Below are positions 1-11,165 of a DNA stretch of 64,000 nt, in pieces (the first letter of the stretch is position 1; each line of letters begins with the position of its first letter). The position numbers were made by a program, and so were the translations under genes. The notes beneath the pieces were generated by a model. The model was not told the DNA's origin. It saw nothing but the letters and a program-made list of their open reading frames with translations, and ran no database searches. This stretch comes from Kryptolebias marmoratus (lineage: Eukaryota > Chordata > Actinopteri > Cyprinodontiformes > Rivulidae), in the NCBI RefSeq assembly GCF_001649575.2, contig NC_051453.1:16382849-16446848 (forward strand), in the 5' to 3' direction.

Positions 1-729
1 TAAATTTAATGTCTATTGCTTTAGTAATGCATTTAAAGTAGTTTCATTATATCATGGAGTCTTACAAACAGAGTCATGTGTAAGATTCTTTAAAACTGCA
101 TTATTGTCAGGACCTACTTTATTCTGTTCAGGGTTGCAGGGAGCTGGTGCCTTTCCCAGCAGGCAACAGGTGAGAGGCGAGGTTCAGCCTGGGCAGTCTG
201 CCGGTCCTTTTTAAGGTGCAAATTAACCCAACATGTATGCATTTGGAGGCATTGCCAGTATCAATGTATGAAGACAATACCTTAAAAAGTCAATGCCTAA
301 AAACCCTTAGTGTTTAGGACAATGAAGGCAGGAATCAAAAGCTTCTTTTTTAAGAAAAAATGCAATTTCACTCTAAAATTAAAAGGGTTACAGCCTCTCC
401 ATATACTGGCATGTTTAGACAACTGGACTTCTTGAAGAATTTTTATTTTCTCAAATCTGAGAACTAGGATTACTGAGAACTTTCACCAGCATATTTCCCC
501 ACAAGCAGCTGGATGTGTAGTCATTTCAGAGCAGCTAGTCACTCCAAAACCAAAGCTAATGCATGTAGCGCCATCTACTGATGGAAGGCGGTACTGCAAC
601 TAAAGCAGAAACTCCAACATTCTAGTCTTAAGCTCTAGGAGGACCTCTTGTGGATCGAGAGAAGCTTGTAACCAAGTATTTGTATTTTAAAAAAAATAAT
701 AAGGTCATGACATGGAAAGTGAAAGTTGT
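1..729. other. Spacer downstream of prdx6, no gene seen
   Basis: No coding exon is recognisable. Positions 120-205 hold a diverged piece of a common teleost interspersed repeat (a 'gggagctggtgcc' core, seen again at about 50005). Around 569-583 the minus strand reads close to a CTCF-type core (CAGTAGATGGCGC). The minus-strand poly(A) signal of prdx6 lies at the right edge. Confidence 0.6.
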
Positions 730-734
730 TTATT
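729..734 (-). promoter_or_regulatory. Poly(A) signal of prdx6
   Basis: TTTATT on the plus strand is AATAAA on the minus strand. It lies about 170 bases past the prdx6 stop codon (902-904), a reasonable 3' UTR length. No cleavage-site data are available. Confidence 0.55.
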
Positions 735-901
735 TCTGGTGAAAACAGTCATACAGCGACTAAATATTCTTGACCCTCTGTGGGTAGCAGGAAACTATTC
801 AATAAATGAGGGGAAGTGCCTTTTTTGTTGGTGAGGCTAACGTACAGCATTTAAAAAATTCCAAATGAAAGCACATTGAAAAGAGTGATACTCTTCCCTT
901 T

Positions 902-3900
902 TCAGATCCGAGCGTAGCGCAGGTATTTTTTCCCAGAAGGCACTTCTTTTGTCTCCACCCCGTTGGGGAAGAGAGTGGCAGCTTCGGAATCTGAGAGGGA
1001 GGGAATGACCATGACTTTATCACCAGGCTGAAAGGGGAAAAAAAAAAAAAGTGAAAAGGTGTAGTTATGTCACATGATTAGAAGCAGCTTTTTGTTCCTG
1101 TGATGATATGAATGCAGCAGGAGGATCTTATGACTCGAATACCATTTGATCATGTGATGTTTTGAACTCTGAAGTGCCGTTTGGAAAATTTTAACCCCCT
1201 CGAGAGCTAGCCAAGCTGTCCCCACAGCCTTATGCCTCCTTATAAATTAGGCAAAGACAAGCCTTTATAATAAGGACGAAGAACTAAGTGGGCTATTAAA
1301 TCTCAAGATTGAGGGGGAGAAGAAATGCTGGATAAACCTCAGAAGTTAATCATTTCCAAGTTGAGCCATCGCCCACATTTAGTAAACTTTTATAACAGAC
1401 TAAATTGCTAACAGAAACTGTAGCAACCACTTCAACTCCTTGGCTGAGGCTGTTCATTTGCCAGAAAGTTGTTATAGTAATAAAAAGGAACAAGGAATGT
1501 CAAAACATCCTTGTATATGCATAAACATTAACTACAGTGTTCATGCTCAGATTAGAATTAAGTCACATTCATGAGCTTAAGTATATACACATTTATTGTA
1601 GTAACAAATTGGAAAAACATTTAATTCCATTTTATTGTAGTTCCATTGAGCTCATTTGTCTTAGTAAGGGTTTACTCATCTGTTTGAGCGCATCGTTCCT
1701 ACCACCTACCCACGCCTCATTCAGATAAAAGAAATTTTTGGACCATCATAGGTCCAAGATTGCCCAGTCTTGTGAATTAACTACATCCAAGTATTATTAA
1801 CCAGGCAAGTCCCATTGAGATCACAGAGCTTTTTCAAGGGAGGCCAGGACCTGAAGGCAGCCTAACATGCATGTTTTTAGACTGTGGGAGGAAACCAGAG
1901 TACCCACTCAAACACGAGGAGAACACGCAAACTCCACACAGAAACCTGGGGTTTGACCCCAGAACCTTCTTGCTGTAAGGCAGGAGTGCTAACCACCAAG
2001 CCGTCATGCTGCCACAACCCTGAGGGTAGCTCCATACTTGTGTATAAGGTGAAAATAAATCAATGGCATATAAATTGAGAGCTACAGGTGTCGCACTGAC
2101 ATGTTGAGTTGAAACCTTTAAGATAGGAATCCATTTAAGTTGTTGCATTTGTGGTCCGAGATCTGTGCTGTTGTCACACAGCACATGTAATTAATGACCG
2201 TACATCTACATCTGATTAACTTTTGGAGGAAAGCCATCCAAGATGACTGCCACAGGTAACTGGCCCCAACCTGTACAAACTGTCAGTCAGTTTTACTGGT
2301 ATTGAGCTAAAGTTTCATGGGGTAGTGGCTGACAGTTGCTCACCATGCTTTTTTTTTGAAGCGCCAACAGTTAATGTGAGATATGTGCATATTTTCAAGG
2401 TTTGACCAAAACAGCTACAACTATCATTTCTCAACAGGAATCCTAAAAGTTTGGCATGTTAGGTGGTGGGTGGTGTGCACTCCTCGGAGGAATTTTGTTT
2501 TTGCTCCCATGTTTCATGAGGTGAACGCAAAGATCTAAGTCGAAGTGCACAAAAGGGTTCGTGTGCGCAGGTTACAAGCATGCAGACATTGGTTAATTGG
2601 GACAGAACAGGTTACGTCATCGACTTGTGCCCCTGTGTCATAACTGCAACATCCAACATGGCGGACTGGTCGCTGTTTTGGTATTTTAAGAAGGCGCCAG
2701 TACGATTTTAAAATTACCGTTTAGGTATTTTTGCTTTCCAAAGTCATCGCAGGAGATATTTGGCTGTTCAAATGTGTTTTGTTCTGACTTGTTGAATACA
2801 GAGCAAAGTTTGATCGTATTCACATCTGTACAGCAGAGTGAAATAATATTTATTTCAATACTTTACATTTAAAAACTGCTTTTTTTGTAACAGATGCAGC
2901 TTGCTCTGTCACCACCGCCATATTTCTGCCATTTAATTCAAAACCCTTTCATTTTCAATAACGATAAAAAAAAATTCAAAACGTCACATGCAGCGATAAA
3001 TTGTGGAACGAGGGTGGAAGTGCGAGTATTGGTACCAGGCCACAATCCATCCACATCAAGATGCTGATTGGACAGCTTGATTATTGCACAGGTGTGCCTC
3101 AGGCTGACCACAAGAAAAGGCCACTCTCAAATCAGGTTGTTGGTTGCGACCTGTTGAATGTTGGACCATTCCTCTTCAATGGGTGTGCGAAGTTGCTGGA
3201 TATTGTCATGAACATGCCGTCGTATACACCAATCCAGAGCCTCCTAAACATGCTCAGTGAGTGACATGACCGCCGAGCATGCTGGCAATGCAAGAACTGA
3301 GACGTTTTCAGCTTCCAGGAATTGTGCACAGATCCTTGCAACATCATGCTGCAACATGAGGGGATGGTTGTGGGCGAATGGCACAAGAATGGGCCTCAGG
3401 ATTGCGTCATGCATTTGTGCATTCAAAACGTGTCAAAATGCAACCTTGTTTGTTGTCTACAACATACAGCTGCCCACAGCATAACCCCACTGCCACCATG
3501 GGCCACTATTAGAGTTTGTCAACAAACCACACAGTCTACCATCTGCCCCGTACAGTGAAAACTGATATTCATCCATGAACACAACACCTCTCCAACGTGC
3601 CATATGCCATCAAATGTGATCATTTGCCCACTCAAGTTGGACCAGTCTCAGACGATCATGGATGTGACGATGCTGGATGTGGAGGTCCTGGGCTGGTGTG
3701 GTTACACGTGGTCCGCGGTTCTGAGGGCGGCTGGTTGTACCACCAAATTCTCTGAAACGCCTTTGGCGACAGCTTATGGTAGAGAAATGAACATTCAGTT
3801 CTTGGGCAACAGTTCTGCTAGACATTCCCGCAGTCGGCATGCCAATTGCACGCTCCCTCAAAACTTGGTGACACCTGTGGCATTTTGCCGTGTGATGAAA

Positions 3901-6900
3901 CTGCACATTTTAGAGTGGCCATTTATTGTGGCCAGCCAAAGGCACACCCGTTCAATCATGCCGTCTAATCGGCATCTTGATATACCACACCTGTGCGGTG
4001 GATGGATTACCTTGGCAAAGGATAAGTGCTCACCAACAGATTTGCACAAATTTGTCAATATTTGAGCAAAAGAGGCCTATTGTGTAAACAGAAGAAGTTT
4101 TAGATCTTTGAGTTCAGCTCATGAAAAATAAGAGCAAAAACAAAAGTGCTTTGATTATAGTTGTATTAAGCATAAAAAGATTATAGAGCTGCTCATGATT
4201 GCAGCAATGTTTAAATTAGAAGAACTAACGTTTCCTGGTCTGAATGCTAAACTCATTTGATCAGATTTCACATTCCTTGTGACTGAAGGAAAAAGTGGGT
4301 TTCACTTTGTCTTCCTGCCCAACATCCTCAACATCTCCGCTCCCAACTCTTCAAGACATGAAACGTTAACTGTGCTGTTGGAAGCTCAGAGCTAAATACA
4401 GAGCTCCTGGTTTTACTCCATACCTTCCAGTCCACAGGTGTGGCCACCTTCTTTTGAGCAGTCAGCTGCAGGGAGTCAATCACTCTGAGGATCTCATCAA
4501 AGTTCCTTCCTGTGGTGGCAGGGTAGAGGATGGACAGCTTCAGCTTCTTGTCCGGGCCAACCACAAAGACCTGATGTGGATAAAGTTCAGACAAATTAAA
4601 CGCATCACTAAAACATGTCTAAATGAGCAAAAATAAATTGTAATATTTAAGATTTTACTCAAGAATACTCAAACAAGATACATTCTCATTGAAGTCTAGA
4701 GCAGCTGAACTTTTTTTAACCCTCTACTGTGAGGTACACTGAACGCATCATTTGAGTCTGTTTGGACAGAAAATGGTTTCTTACACAGCGAGCGGTGAGC
4801 GGCATTCCATCCTTGTCTTTCTCGTCTGGGTCCAGCATGCCGAGCAGGATGGACAGCTCCCTCTTGTCGTCAGCGATGATTGGGTAAGGCAGAGCTTTGT
4901 CGGCCTCGCAGTTATAGGCCATCACATCCTGGGCGAAAGGAAGTTTCACATAAAGCAGGTCACATTGTTCAGTTAAAGTCTCCCCTCGTCTACTGCCGTA
5001 ATGCCCCAAAACCTCTTAAACAGAAGCCAATTGAAAACCTTCAAACAGTTCCTGAATGTAAAAGAAAACTGAAGCTGAACACTAGCATGCACACAGACAT
5101 CCCATAAACTTAAGATAAACCTAACATTACTGTGCATAAAAGCATTAGTGTGATAATCACAGGTCCACCCACAGATACATTGGACCCGTTCGAGTTGGGC
5201 TCGACAGTAAGTTTCTCCAACCTTGCTCCAGCTGCAGTGATCCTCGACGCTGTCGACAGACAAGGCGATCATCTTCACATTTCGTTTCTTGAACTCGTCC
5301 ACGAGCTTGGCGGCACGTCCAAGCTCAGTGGTGCAGACGGGCGTGTAGTCCCTGGGGTGGGAGAACAGGATACCCCATCTGCAGAGTTAAAGAAATGGAG
5401 ACGTTTTTTTTCCCCCGGACTGAAGGAGGGTTTCCTCCCCCAGACATATTGGACAAACATGCTTGCAACTCTGTCAAACTTGAGACCAAATCCATCTGTG
5501 ATTCACTCAGGATGTGCACAGAAAGGCGTGGCAGATATTTTCTGCACTATACAACGCTAACCATTCCCACTGAGAAACAAAAAAAGGGTGGTTTCTTTTT
5601 GTCTTCATGTGACTTCTCACACGAAACAGAAGCAGCAGAAAAGCAGTGCTCCCCTCAGGCAGCGTGATGATCACCTGATCGCTGATCAGCAGCCCAGAAA
5701 AGGTCAGGGATGGCCTGAAATCTGCCCTGTGGTCGTTTTAACAACAAGCGGCTTGTAGGCTTTGAAACATTTGTTCTTTGGGATTAAAGTGTCGACTTGT
5801 TCCATCAGGAACAATCAGATGAGAAACAGGAAGTCCAAAAAATAAGAAAAAAATTAGGACAGCTTGAACAGATGACTGCCTCTCACAAAGCTACGATTCC
5901 CACAGAGGAAACAAGATTTAATGTGCACATATAACCGGTTCTGTCTTTTTGGTTTTAAATGCATTTCAATAAAAGCTACTTGCACTGATCATATATGGAG
6001 GTGTCTACATTTAAATAAACACAGGAAAATGGGGCAAAACAAATCCACCAAATTTGAATGGACATGTTGGAGACAGGTTTTTCCTGCTAATCTCCAGTTA
6101 AATTAAACTGAAGTTACTCTGGAAGATCAACACAAAACAAACAAAAAAAAAAAAAAAAAAGTAGTGTTAACACTGATCATCTTGGAAGGATTTCTGAAAG
6201 TGGAAAAAGTTAAAAGGTAATTTGGAGGCATGATAAAGGAAACAGCATTTTTGCTTAAAGCCCCAGAACTAATGTCCTCCTATGTGCCTTATATATTTTA
6301 CCAGCTTTAGCAGCTTTGACGTGTGTAAAATACTACTTGGAAGCCAGTTCCTCTTGGTATTAAGGCAAGAGTTTGTGTATTCAGAAACAAGACAATTAAA
6401 ACAGTTAGAATGTGTCCCCTCCCCAGAAAACTCCAGATCATATACCTACTTGCAGCTGAACGTGGTGTTTTAAGTGTGCAGCTTTAACATGCGTTCAGGT
6501 CTTTGAACACACACACACACACACCATTTGGTAGTTTTAGTTAGTTTCTCCATTTATTGCATATTGATAGTGTGCTTTTCTTTAAAATAAATAAATAAAA
6601 AAGCCACATAGAAAGAAAAAGAAAACCACAGAGTCATGTTTGGATAATCCTATCAGTAGCTGCCAGGAGACATTTTGCAACATTCAGGGTAGTCTGAGGA
6701 CAGATATCAGATTATTACGATCACATTAAAAAAAAGAGAAATAACATAACTAGGTTCACAATTCAGAGTGCGCTGTTTACCCGCATTATGCTGCAAAGAA
6801 AAGAGCGATTTCAGATTTCAGAAAAAGACAAATTAGCCTACAGAAGAAACCTGCGCACTCACGAGTCTCCCAGAAAATCATGGAACTTGATCCTCCCGTC

Positions 6901-6954
6901 CGTGGTGTCGGCCTCGAAGTTGGGCAACACGTCTCCCAGCAGAAGTCCAGGCAT
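902..6954 (-). CDS. prdx6: Peroxiredoxin-6 (1-Cys peroxiredoxin / acidic PLA2)
   Basis: Five coding exons on the minus strand: 6954-6863, 5378-5222, 4928-4785, 4570-4424 and 1027-902. They sum to 666 nt, giving 221 aa against 224 in human. All junctions are GT-AG and phases agree. The start MPGLLLGDVLPNFEAD matches the family start. The peroxidatic Cys is at about residue 46 in PVCTTE. The phospholipase motif GDSWG is at 29-33, and the His25-Ser31-Asp138 triad expected for the family is present. The C-terminus reads GKKYLRYARI. Known role: cytosolic and lysosomal reduction of H2O2 and phospholipid hydroperoxides with glutathione, plus calcium-independent PLA2 and acyltransferase activity. The gene faces plpp6 head to head. 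Intron 4 (1028-4423) carries several repeats, including a Tc1-like remnant. All catalytic residues are intact. Confidence 0.97.
1880..2035 (-). repeat. tRNA-derived SINE-like teleost repeat in prdx6 intron 4
   Basis: The segment contains 'gtgggaggaaaccagagtac', 'cgcaaactccacacagaaa' and 'gtgctaaccaccaagc'. These are hallmarks of a very abundant fish repeat whose reverse strand carries a tRNA-like A-box (gtggttagcactg). A sister piece of that A-box head is at about 19430. The copy is diverged and makes no protein. Confidence 0.6.
2195..2350 (-). repeat. Copy of the 'gccatcttgaa' interspersed repeat
   Basis: The reverse strand holds the arrangement 'tcagccactacc ... agtcatcttgg' shared with copies at 12290-12504, 21356-21570, 33200-33440, 33500-33745 and 41680-41890. 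This copy is degraded. No coding capacity is seen and the class is unknown. Confidence 0.5.
2995..4062 (-). mobile_element. Decayed Tc1-like DNA transposon in prdx6 intron 4
   Basis: Ends form long imperfect inverted repeats: about 3025-3130 pairs with about 3905-4045, sharing 'aatccatccac', 'atcaagatgc' and 'aggtgtgcct'. On the minus strand, 3906-3610 encodes the N-terminal helix-turn-helix part of a Tc1-type transposase (ERAIGMPTAGMSSRTVAQELN). Segments from 3426-3244 and 3386-3132 resemble the C-terminal catalytic part (DEILRPI-like, ARICAQFLEAENV, then WIGVYDG). These pieces are in different frames and the middle is missing, so the transposase is not functional. The element sits inside prdx6 intron 4 in the same orientation as the gene. 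Confidence 0.85.
6507..6524. repeat. (AC)n microsatellite in prdx6 intron 1
   Basis: A short uninterrupted AC dinucleotide run. Confidence 0.9.
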
Positions 6955-7775
6955 GGTCGGCTCTGAACCCGCACTCACGAACCAGAGGACGGGAACGTGG
7001 TTCACCGCCTTTATACGGCAGCGAGATGGCTGATCAGAGACACATGAATGGACCCGGACAGGGGCGGGGTTAGTTGGAGGCCACCGACCAATCAGAGAAG
7101 AGACCTACGTACGTACGTTTGCGTGAACTACTTATAAATGAATATTGTTTTTACATAAATACAATATTTATTTATAGGACGAAAATACGCAACGTTCAAA
7201 ATACACAAGTCAATATAACTAGATCAGGTGAATGAATCGAAACGGCAATAAAAAGCATTTCAGAGTTTTTATGAAGGGATCTGCTGCATTTTTATTGTTA
7301 AATTTAATCCAAAAGTAAAGATAACGCAACAAATTCAAACTAACTGCATCTCCGTATCTATACAATAAACCATATTTAGCGTGTTTCATTATATTTTTAA
7401 AAGTCGTTATTTATTTCTTTATTCATTTTTCGTTTTGCAAGTTTTTATTACACGTCCATTCCTACGTGTCATTGTGCTTGTTCGGTTTATACACCGGCGC
7501 GAGTGCCGGCGTGCGAAGTAGGTCCCCCGTCATCACTTTTGGCCAGGTCACACGGCCGGCACAGTCAAAACGAGCAGAACCACTGAAACGCTCCTTTTCC
7601 CAAGGTGCTTTGCGAAAAGAACAACAAAGATGGCGGTTCGTATTGCTGTACTTGTACGTGATAAGAATTGCAAAATGTACAACAGATGAGCTAAATGAGT
7701 GACAGCCCTCTGACCAGTGCAGCGAATTTATCTTTGTAGAGCTTGACGGTCAACTTCGATAGATTAGCAGACAAA
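6955..7775. promoter_or_regulatory. Shared head-to-head promoter interval of prdx6 and plpp6
   Basis: The 821 bp between the two start codons face both genes. For prdx6 there is a minus-strand TATA-like GTATAAAGG at 7008-7016 and a CCAATCA box at 7088-7094. On the plpp6 side, 7480-7640 is GC-rich, contains GATGGCGG at 7629-7636 (part of a YY1-like AAGATGGCGG) and an upstream ATG at 7630. The middle (7130-7430) is AT-rich with nothing further recognised. Confidence 0.6.
7008..7016 (-). promoter_or_regulatory. TATA box of prdx6
   Basis: The minus strand reads GTATAAAGG. It lies about 55 bases upstream of the ATG (6954), so a start near 6985 would leave a short 5' UTR of about 30 nt. This is position and consensus only. 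Confidence 0.5.
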
Positions 7776-10581
7776 ATGCCTTCTCCTAAAGCTAAAAACG
7801 CCGGTCGCAGTGGCGGAAGCCCGGTGCTCGGCGGCTTGGCGAAGCCGCTGAACCGGTCTTCTCCTCCTCAACACCTCCAGCGGCAGGGCTCCGACCCAAC
7901 TACCGCCCGCCTCCGGGCCTCAGAGAGCCCAACTCGGCGCCGGGGCTCCAACTCCTCCACGGGCTCGGCGAGCGGCCAGGGGCCATCTGAGGAGGACGGC
8001 ATACGGCTCAACCCCTCCCTCATCCGGGTGTCGCTCAGCTCCCTGCTCGCCATCGACTTGTGGCTGTCCAAGCGGCTCGGGGTGTGTGCCTGCGAGGACT
8101 CGTCCTGTGGCAGTGTGCGCCCCTTGATGAAACTCTTGGAGGTGTCAGGTCATGGCATCCCGTGGCTGGTTGGTGCCGCATACTGTCTGTACAAGAGCGA
8201 CAGTGCTGCAGGACAAGAAGTCATGCTCAACCTGCTCATGGGTAAAACTCTTCTGCCTCATGTGTTACACAGAACGGATTAGTAAAAACCTTTGTCGCCC
8301 AACTTCCTCCTCACAGTCCTGTTTTATCATTCCTCTTCATCAGCTTTGATCTCCCTTTTCATTATGACATTTTATGCTACTTTTCCTCATGATTCTGGCT
8401 TTGCTTCCCTCCTCGACTGCAGTTTCCCATCCTCCTTCCTTGTTTTGACTTCCTTGCGTCTTTTCCCTAGTATTTTCTGCAACTAAGGCTTTGTGTTTAA
8501 TCCAGGGCTCTGCGGTCCCTAAATGTGCACAGTGAAATCTGTGAGAAAACTGGAACATATTAGGGTTTTTAATTACCAAAATCTAAAAGATTCAAGCATA
8601 TCATATTCTGTTTTTGAAGGATTTTAAACGTGGAAATACTTCTGTGCAGTGAGCTGTGACAGTCTTTATTTAGATTCTCTGTGACTGAGAAATACTCCTT
8701 TTTATAGGTTACTGGACACTGTTTTGTACAGGTATTAAATTAAATACTTGAGATAAACCTCTTAATCAGTGAATGCATCGAAAAGTCATTGTTGGTACAG
8801 GATATCCTTAGAGAATAAAATAACTTTGCAGAAAAAGGAAAAGAAATTAAAACCACAGGTTTTGACAGCTGTTATCAGACTTAATAGTCACTGCATCACT
8901 AATAAATACAATCTTAAATCTGCTCTCAGTTTTGCTCACTTCACTTCAGTGGTTTCCCAGCAGTTATTGGTTTAGTGCCACCAAACCATCGCATTAATGT
9001 TTCAACACTTTAGCTCTGGACGAGATAAAGCCCCCAATTAATAAATGATGCAGCTACACATCCTTGAAGACGGCACAGCTTCTTTTTAATCCGTCCGGGC
9101 TAACAAGGGTTTCTTTTTTCTTTCACCACGCTGGAAACTTCTTTTTTCATCATTGTGGGATGAAAAAGTATTTCATCCACATCTGTTATTGCTACACTGA
9201 CTTATTTATTTTTCAAGTGGGGTATGTTGCTTTGGTAAGTTTTGTCACGTTTCACTTGTTTCACGTTTTCAAAACAACCACCAGATGGCGCCAAGGTAAA
9301 ATATTTTTAAATCCCAGTTCTGTTCAATGATATCACCTCTGTCCTCTGGTTAGAACCATGTTCTCTGAATAATAACTGGGAGGTTACTTATACGGCTTGT
9401 GGTGTTAATAACTATGAACACTAAGGCATTTTTTTGTTTTGTTTGATCAGAGGACTCCACTTTCTGCTAATTTGACTAACTGCCACGTGTTTATTTTTGC
9501 AAACAAGTATTAAGATCCATGTTTGTTTCTTTCCAAGCAGCATTTTCAGACAATGTTCCACATCTTTGTAAGCACTCAGCAGCAGTCCTGTAAATGCTCT
9601 TTATTCTGGGGTAAATGATTCCTCGGTTGCCGCCACGCGTCGTTTTAACTGGCACACGTAACCACGAGCACATTTCCCCTATTTCAGCCTCACTACGCTG
9701 GCTACATTTTAGGATTCATTTCGAAATTCTTTTATTTGCTCTTAAAAGCCCTACATGGGCTTCCCCTGCCCCACCTCCCTGAGGTGTAACACCCACCCAG
9801 TCCCTCAGGTCAGCTGATCAGCTCCTCCTGAAAGTCCCAACAACTAAGCTCAGAGGGAATCGTTCTTTCGCTGAGGCTGCTAAATGAAGGAATGACCTCC
9901 CTTTGCACATTAGACAGGCCTCTTCTTTAAGTTAAAATATGCCTTCTTAAAACCCATTTCTTCTCTCTTCTCATGCTTTTGATTTATGTCTTCTATTTAT
10001 TTTTTTGCATCATGTGACAGGTTTTGTGGCTTTTATTGAGTGTGTCTCTGATTCATTGTTTTGTGCAGCACTTTTGTCCCTTTGTGGTTGTTTTAAAGTG
10101 TTTTTGTAAATAAAGCTGGATTGGATTTGATCATATTGTGAACAGTCGTAGTTCTCTTTAATGTGGCTGTGTTTTCATCAACTATATAACATCTTCATCT
10201 TCCTCCCCTCCAGGTCTTCTGCTGGACCTCATCCTGGTCGGCTTTGTTAAGGCCGTGGTGCGTCGACGGCGGCCGGCTCATAACCAGATGGACATGTTCG
10301 CCACGTTTTCCGTGGACCGTTACTCCTTCCCTTCCGGTCACGCCACCCGTGCCGCCATGTGTGGGCGCTTCCTGTTGGCTCACCTTGTGCTGGCGCCACC
10401 TCTGAGGGTCCTCGTCGTGCTGTGGGTGGGCCTGGTGGGGCTTAGCCGAGTGCTGCTGGGAAGGCACAATGTCACTGATGTTCTGTTTGGGTTCTGGATG
10501 GGATATTGCCAGTACAACCTGGTGGAGATGATGTGGCTCTCTCCTCAAACTCTCCAAGGGCTGCTGGGACAGTTGGCTTAA
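7776..10581 (+). CDS. plpp6: Phospholipid phosphatase 6 (polyisoprenoid diphosphate phosphatase)
   Basis: Two coding exons, 7776-8241 and 10214-10581 (834 nt, 277 aa), join in frame (NLLM-G-LLLDL) at a GT-AG intron. The first part has the family-typical Ser-rich N-terminus, then [13 protein letters not shown] and [16 protein letters not shown], closely matching mammalian PLPP6. All three PAP2 catalytic blocks are complete: KAVVRRRRP (K-x6-RP), PSGH, and [12 protein letters not shown] (SR-x5-H-x3-D). Hydrophobic stretches around these suggest ER or nuclear-envelope membrane segments. Known role: dephosphorylates presqualene, farnesyl and geranylgeranyl diphosphates. The paralogue PLPP7 lacks activity; the intact catalytic set argues against it. 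The start at 7776 fits the family start MPSP; an in-frame upstream ATG at 7743 is possible. The coding intron is notable (see findings). Confidence 0.95.
8242..10213 (+). other. plpp6 intron with repeats
   Basis: A 1,972-bp intron. 9278-9291 matches a CTCF-type core (CCACCAGATGGCGC). Blocks 9355-9536 and 9559-9653 recur near 22795-23095, the first direct and the second inverted. 9680-10130 is a retroelement 3' end. Nothing recognisable is seen in 8280-9270. Confidence 0.7.
9680..10130 (+). mobile_element. 3' fragment of a non-LTR retrotransposon
   Basis: The sequence resembles the last part of a fish LINE-type ORF and its tail: 'tcagctgatcagctcctcctg', 'ctcagagggaatcg', 'cacattagacaggcctcttc', ending in 'taaataaagctggattgg'. 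The reading frame is broken by indels. The clade (L2, Rex or other) cannot be decided from this piece. Confidence 0.5.
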
Positions 10582-11065
10582 CTTTATCAACAACAAGAAG
10601 ATGAGATGGTGGAATGTGTCTTTAAGAGTTCCTGTACGCTTTTTTTAGACTGAAACACAAGAGAAACCATCTTTAGATCAGAGAGAAGAGCTCACTGAAA
10701 CACTGTTTGCTGCTTTTGTTTTCTGACGGATTAATCAGATTCTGAACCTCCATCTGAGGCGAGCCTGATCAGCCACAACATTAAGACCTGGCTCAACTTC
10801 TGCATGACCCCTTCATGCAACTAAAGCATCTGTGACGCGTTAGGGCAGGTATACGGACGCTCTTGTTGTTGTCCCGTGATGTCTGGGGTTGGAGCGTTGG
10901 CTGCAGACTCTTTAAGAACCGTGGATGCAGTCTCAGGATGCAGCAGCACATTTCACACATGCTTTGTCACGCTGATATCTGTGGAGTTGAGCAGAAACTT
11001 GAACACACTGGGCTCTTTGTTGCGTTCCTCGAGCTGTTTCTGAGAAGTTTTTTCTGTTTTTTTTT
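10582..11065 (+). other. plpp6 3' UTR and flank
   Basis: No clear AATAAA before the gap. 10760-10800 resembles a common fish repeat ('gatcagccacaacattaa'). Ends in a T-run against an assembly gap. Confidence 0.5.
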
Positions 11066-11165
11066 NNNNNNNNNNNNNNNNNNNNNNNNNNNNNNNNNNN
11101 NNNNNNNNNNNNNNNNNNNNNNNNNNNNNNNNNNNNNNNNNNNNNNNNNNNNNNNNNNNNNNNNN
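11066..11165. other. Assembly gap (100 N)
   Basis: Exactly 100 N, usually a placeholder for unknown length. It abuts the outer edge of the left inverted arm and mirrors the gap at 22695-22794. Confidence 0.95.

Noticed and set aside
10195..10596. 133-codon minus-strand frame
   Set aside because: It is the antisense shadow of plpp6 exon 2, which carries PAP2 catalytic motifs on the plus strand.
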